Shown piece by piece: positions 61,495 through 64,000 of a stretch of DNA of 64,000 nucleotides. The translations under genes were made by a program, and so were the position numbers. How positions within the stretch are numbered: position 1 is the stretch's first letter; each line of letters begins with the position of its first letter. The stretch covers positions 62,001 through 126,000 of the forward strand of contig NC_019744.1 of NCBI RefSeq assembly GCF_000317535.1, written 5' to 3'. The DNA is from Cylindrospermum stagnale PCC 7417. Its GTDB lineage: Bacteria > Cyanobacteriota > Cyanobacteriia > Cyanobacteriales > Nostocaceae. The notes below the pieces were generated by a model. The model worked only from the letters and a program-made list of their open reading frames with translations, was not told the DNA's origin and did not search any database.

Positions 61495-64000
61495 ATGACC
61501 ATGAGTTCTTCAGCTAAAGGGAAAATATCTAAAGATAAGGTAGGCAGTAAAAATATCTCTACTCAAGAGATTTCTGTTGCCAAACGTCTCACTCCTTTTG
61601 AGGACTTAACTCATATTGCTGCGATCGCTAGTATCTCCATAGCAGGCAGAAAAGATGTTGGTGCGATTATCCTGAAGAGAAAAGACGATATCCAAATTAA
61701 ATTCTGCTTTGACTGCCAAGGTATCCATTCTTCACTTCCAGATAGTCAAATTTTACCAATTTTTGCAGGCATAGAAGCAGGACTCAAGGAAATACCTTAT
61801 GGTGAATCCCTGACCTTCCACCTGGGTTCATTTACCGATGACCATGACCGTCAACAGGAGCTAAAAGCAATAGAACAAAATTGTAGTAGTGATGAACTCA
61901 TGCTACTAATTAGGTCAGAACGTTTGCGAATTAGAGATTTGACAAACCAAGGGAATCGCAAAAATAAATTTTTGAGAATTTACTGTACCTATACTGTTGC
62001 TGTTTCTGAAGATGGTAAAACAGCCGATTTTGTGGAAAAATTTATCCTGCAAGCTAGAGAAAGTTGGCATAAGTTTACTGGACAAATTCACGAAGTTAGA
62101 CATCAACGCATTGAATCAATCCTCAAAAATAGCTTTACATCTGGCTTTCAGCTATGGGAACAAACCCTCAATAATAAAATGGGGTTAAATATCAAACCTC
62201 TGGGTTCTCAGGAACTGTGGGGTGTAATTTGGAGCCAATTTAATACCAGCAAACCTCCAAATATCCCTCACTTGCTGACCTTGGATGATGATGGACTGCG
62301 GGAAGAACAAAACAGCGACTTTCACATTCGGCATTTAATTTTAGAACGAGAAGCATCAGTTCCTTTTTTGGATAGAGCTTGGGTGAACTTGCAAAACCAT
62401 TACATCGGTGCATTAACATTCACAGAAAAACCTATTGGCTGGGTGGATGAATATGCTCAATTACGGTATTTGTGGGAACTAATTGCTAGAGATAAGGTTT
62501 CTGACACAGAAATTATCTGTCAGCTGACGAGAGCCAATGAGGGGTTAGCCAAAACGGCACTGCAACGGATTACCAAACAATCTATCGTTTCCTCTGCCAT
62601 GTCTGCTGATAAAAACAGCGTGGACGTAAAGGCGAATTTGAACATGGGGGAAGCGATCGCAGCACAAGAAACCATTTATAAAGGTGCAGTGCCAATTCAT
62701 ACGGCAGTAGTCTTTCTGGTACACCGTCCTTCACGCCAAAAACTAGATGAAGCTTGTCGTTATGTTTCTAGCTGCTTTCTCCGTCCGGCTGTTGTGGTGC
62801 GAGAAATGGAATATGCCTGGAAAGTATGGTTACAATGTTTACCAATTGTCTGGGAAAACTTGCTGACTAAACCATTTAATCGCAGGTTGCCTTATTTCAG
62901 TAGTGAAGTGCCAGGATTAATGCCAGTGGTTAAAACTGCAACTGGAGATAAAGCAGGGTTTGAGTTAATTGCTGATGAAGGTGGCACTCCTATTCATTTA
63001 GATTTATACAACAACCACAAAAATTTAGCAGTATTTGGGACAACTCGTGCAGGTAAATCAGTGTTGGTGGCAGGTTTACTCACTCCTGCATTAGCTCAAG
63101 ATATTCCAGTGGTTGCTCTTGATTATCCTAAACCAGATGGTACTAGCACCTTTACTGACTATACCAATTTTATGGGAGTAGATGGGGCATATTTTGATAT
63201 TAGCCGTGAGACAAATAACCTGTTTGAATTGCCAGATTTGAGGGGTTTAGAAGCAGATTTAAGAAAAGAGCGATTAACAGACTTTAAGGATTTTCTCAAA
63301 TCCACAATCATTACAATGGTGATAGGTACTAATCCCGTTGGTGTTGATGCCACGATGGTGAGTAATATTGAAAGTATCATCACCTTAGCAATTGGAACAT
63401 TTTTTGCAGATGATGACATCAAATTACGCTATAAATTGGCATTAGAAAAAGGTTTGGGGACAGAGGAATGGAACGATACACCTACACTTAATGACTTCTA
63501 CAACTATTGCTCTCCAGGCTACATAAAGCTTGATTCAATTGCCAGCAATAGTCAAGAACAACTCAAAGCACTAGACCAAATTAGGCTGCGATTAAAATTT
63601 TGGCTCAATAGTAGAGTAGGTCAATCTATTAGCCAACCCTCTAGTTTTCGTACTGATGCTAAGTTGCTAGTATTTGCATTGCGTTCTCTCTCGAATGAGG
63701 CAGATGCAGCAATTTTATCATTGAGTGCTTATGCCGCAGCTTTGCGTCGCGCTCTTAGTTCTAAGGCTTCAATTTTCTTTTTGGATGAAGCACCGATATT
63801 GTTTCAATTTGAAGCAATTGCAGAACTAATTGGCAGATTATGTGCTAATGGTGCTAAAGCTGGGATTCGCGTAATTTTATCAGCACAAGAACCAGATACT
63901 ATTTATCAAAGTAAATCGGCGGCTAAAATTTTTGCTAACCTGACTACTCGGCTTATTGGTCGGATTCAAAGTAGTACAATAGAGTCATTTATCAAATATT
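61495..64000 (+). CDS. VirB4/TraC-type conjugation ATPase, 3' end outside window
   Basis: Frame open from ATG 61495 to the edge (835 codons). Walker A GTTRAGKS (about residue 520), Walker B SIFFLDEAPIL, then an ARNGAKAG-like helical motif region and LSAQEPDT. Energises pilus assembly and DNA transfer. 11 bp after the VirB3-like gene. Confidence 0.88.
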   Translation, partial: MTMSSSAKGKISKDKVGSKNISTQEISVAKRLTPFEDLTHIAAIASISIAGRKDVGAIILKRKDDIQIKFCFDCQGIHSSLPDSQILPIFAGIEAGLKEIPYGESLTFHLGSFTDDHDRQQELKAIEQNCSSDELMLLIRSERLRIRDLTNQGNRKNKFLRIYCTYTVAVSEDGKTADFVEKFILQARESWHKFTGQIHEVRHQRIESILKNSFTSGFQLWEQTLNNKMGLNIKPLGSQELWGVIWSQFNTSKPPNIPHLLTLDDDGLREEQNSDFHIRHLILEREASVPFLDRAWVNLQNHYIGALTFTEKPIGWVDEYAQLRYLWELIARDKVSDTEIICQLTRANEGLAKTALQRITKQSIVSSAMSADKNSVDVKANLNMGEAIAAQETIYKGAVPIHTAVVFLVHRPSRQKLDEACRYVSSCFLRPAVVVREMEYAWKVWLQCLPIVWENLLTKPFNRRLPYFSSEVPGLMPVVKTATGDKAGFELIADEGGTPIHLDLYNNHKNLAVFGTTRAGKSVLVAGLLTPALAQDIPVVALDYPKPDGTSTFTDYTNFMGVDGAYFDISRETNNLFELPDLRGLEADLRKERLTDFKDFLKSTIITMVIGTNPVGVDATMVSNIESIITLAIGTFFADDDIKLRYKLALEKGLGTEEWNDTPTLNDFYNYCSPGYIKLDSIASNSQEQLKALDQIRLRLKFWLNSRVGQSISQPSSFRTDAKLLVFALRSLSNEADAAILSLSAYAAALRRALSSKASIFFLDEAPILFQFEAIAELIGRLCANGAKAGIRVILSAQEPDTIYQSKSAAKIFANLTTRLIGRIQSSTIESFIKY

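Noticed and set aside
1-64000. CRISPR array
   Set aside because: No regularly spaced identical repeats of 25-40 bp with unique spacers were found; iterons at 47650 and 48365 are too short and few.

Overview
The window looks like part of a large plasmid, or a plasmid-like accessory region, of a filamentous cyanobacterium of the Nostoc/Anabaena group. The reasons are the frequent GCGATCGC (HIP1) sites, an SLH-domain OprB-type porin, DUF2808 proteins, an RppA/RppB-type two-component pair, many short GC-rich palindromic repeats in an AT-rich background, IS and group II intron debris, and conjugation genes at the right edge. No tRNA, rRNA or CRISPR array was seen.

Layout. (1) 1-28.6 kb is a heavy-metal island: two paralogous RND pumps, a Zn/Cd-type P-type ATPase facing a ZiaR/SmtB-type repressor, an Nramp transporter, a CDF exporter, an ACR3-like carrier, a His-rich lipoprotein, three DUF2808 proteins, a response regulator/histidine kinase pair and a CopM-like DUF305 protein. 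Decayed metal-gene and transposase fragments lie between them. (2) 28.6-31.5 kb is a nest of mobile DNA: a transposase fragment, two group II intron 5' fragments one inside the other, and a small element with about 105-bp inverted ends. (3) 31.7-45.2 kb is a defence-like island: three unrecognised genes divergent from a DNA cytosine methyltransferase; a GIY-YIG protein; an HTH/ImmA-type pair (CapH/CapP-like) divergent from a ubiquitin-like operon (multiubiquitin, E2-like, JAB-E1 fusion, DUF6527); a CBASS operon (CD-NTase, E2-like, nuclease-SAVED effector); and an AIPR gene. (4) 45.2-52.7 kb holds a tyrosine recombinase, a TnsA-like nuclease, a ribbon-helix-helix gene with iteron-like repeats and a broken tandem copy, a second inverted AIPR copy split by a 368-bp MITE, a probable non-coding RNA and a DUF559-like nuclease. 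(5) 53-59.7 kb holds an AAA+ ATPase, an HsdR-N-like nuclease, a GNAT protein and a RecD2-like helicase. (6) 60.3-64 kb holds type IV secretion genes (VirB2-like pilin, VirB3-like protein, VirB4 ATPase running off the window).

How the parts work together. A tandem box TTTCATC-N4-TTTCAT, with an 11-bp period, occurs before the second RND pump, before or near all three DUF2808 genes, before the response regulator, and before a hairpin-rich non-coding stretch. This implies one regulon driven by the RppA/CopR-type regulator and possibly including one or two small RNAs. In the defence island an inverted repeat sits just downstream of the promoter of the ubiquitin-like operon, beside the divergent HTH/peptidase pair. 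This suggests protease-controlled derepression of that operon.
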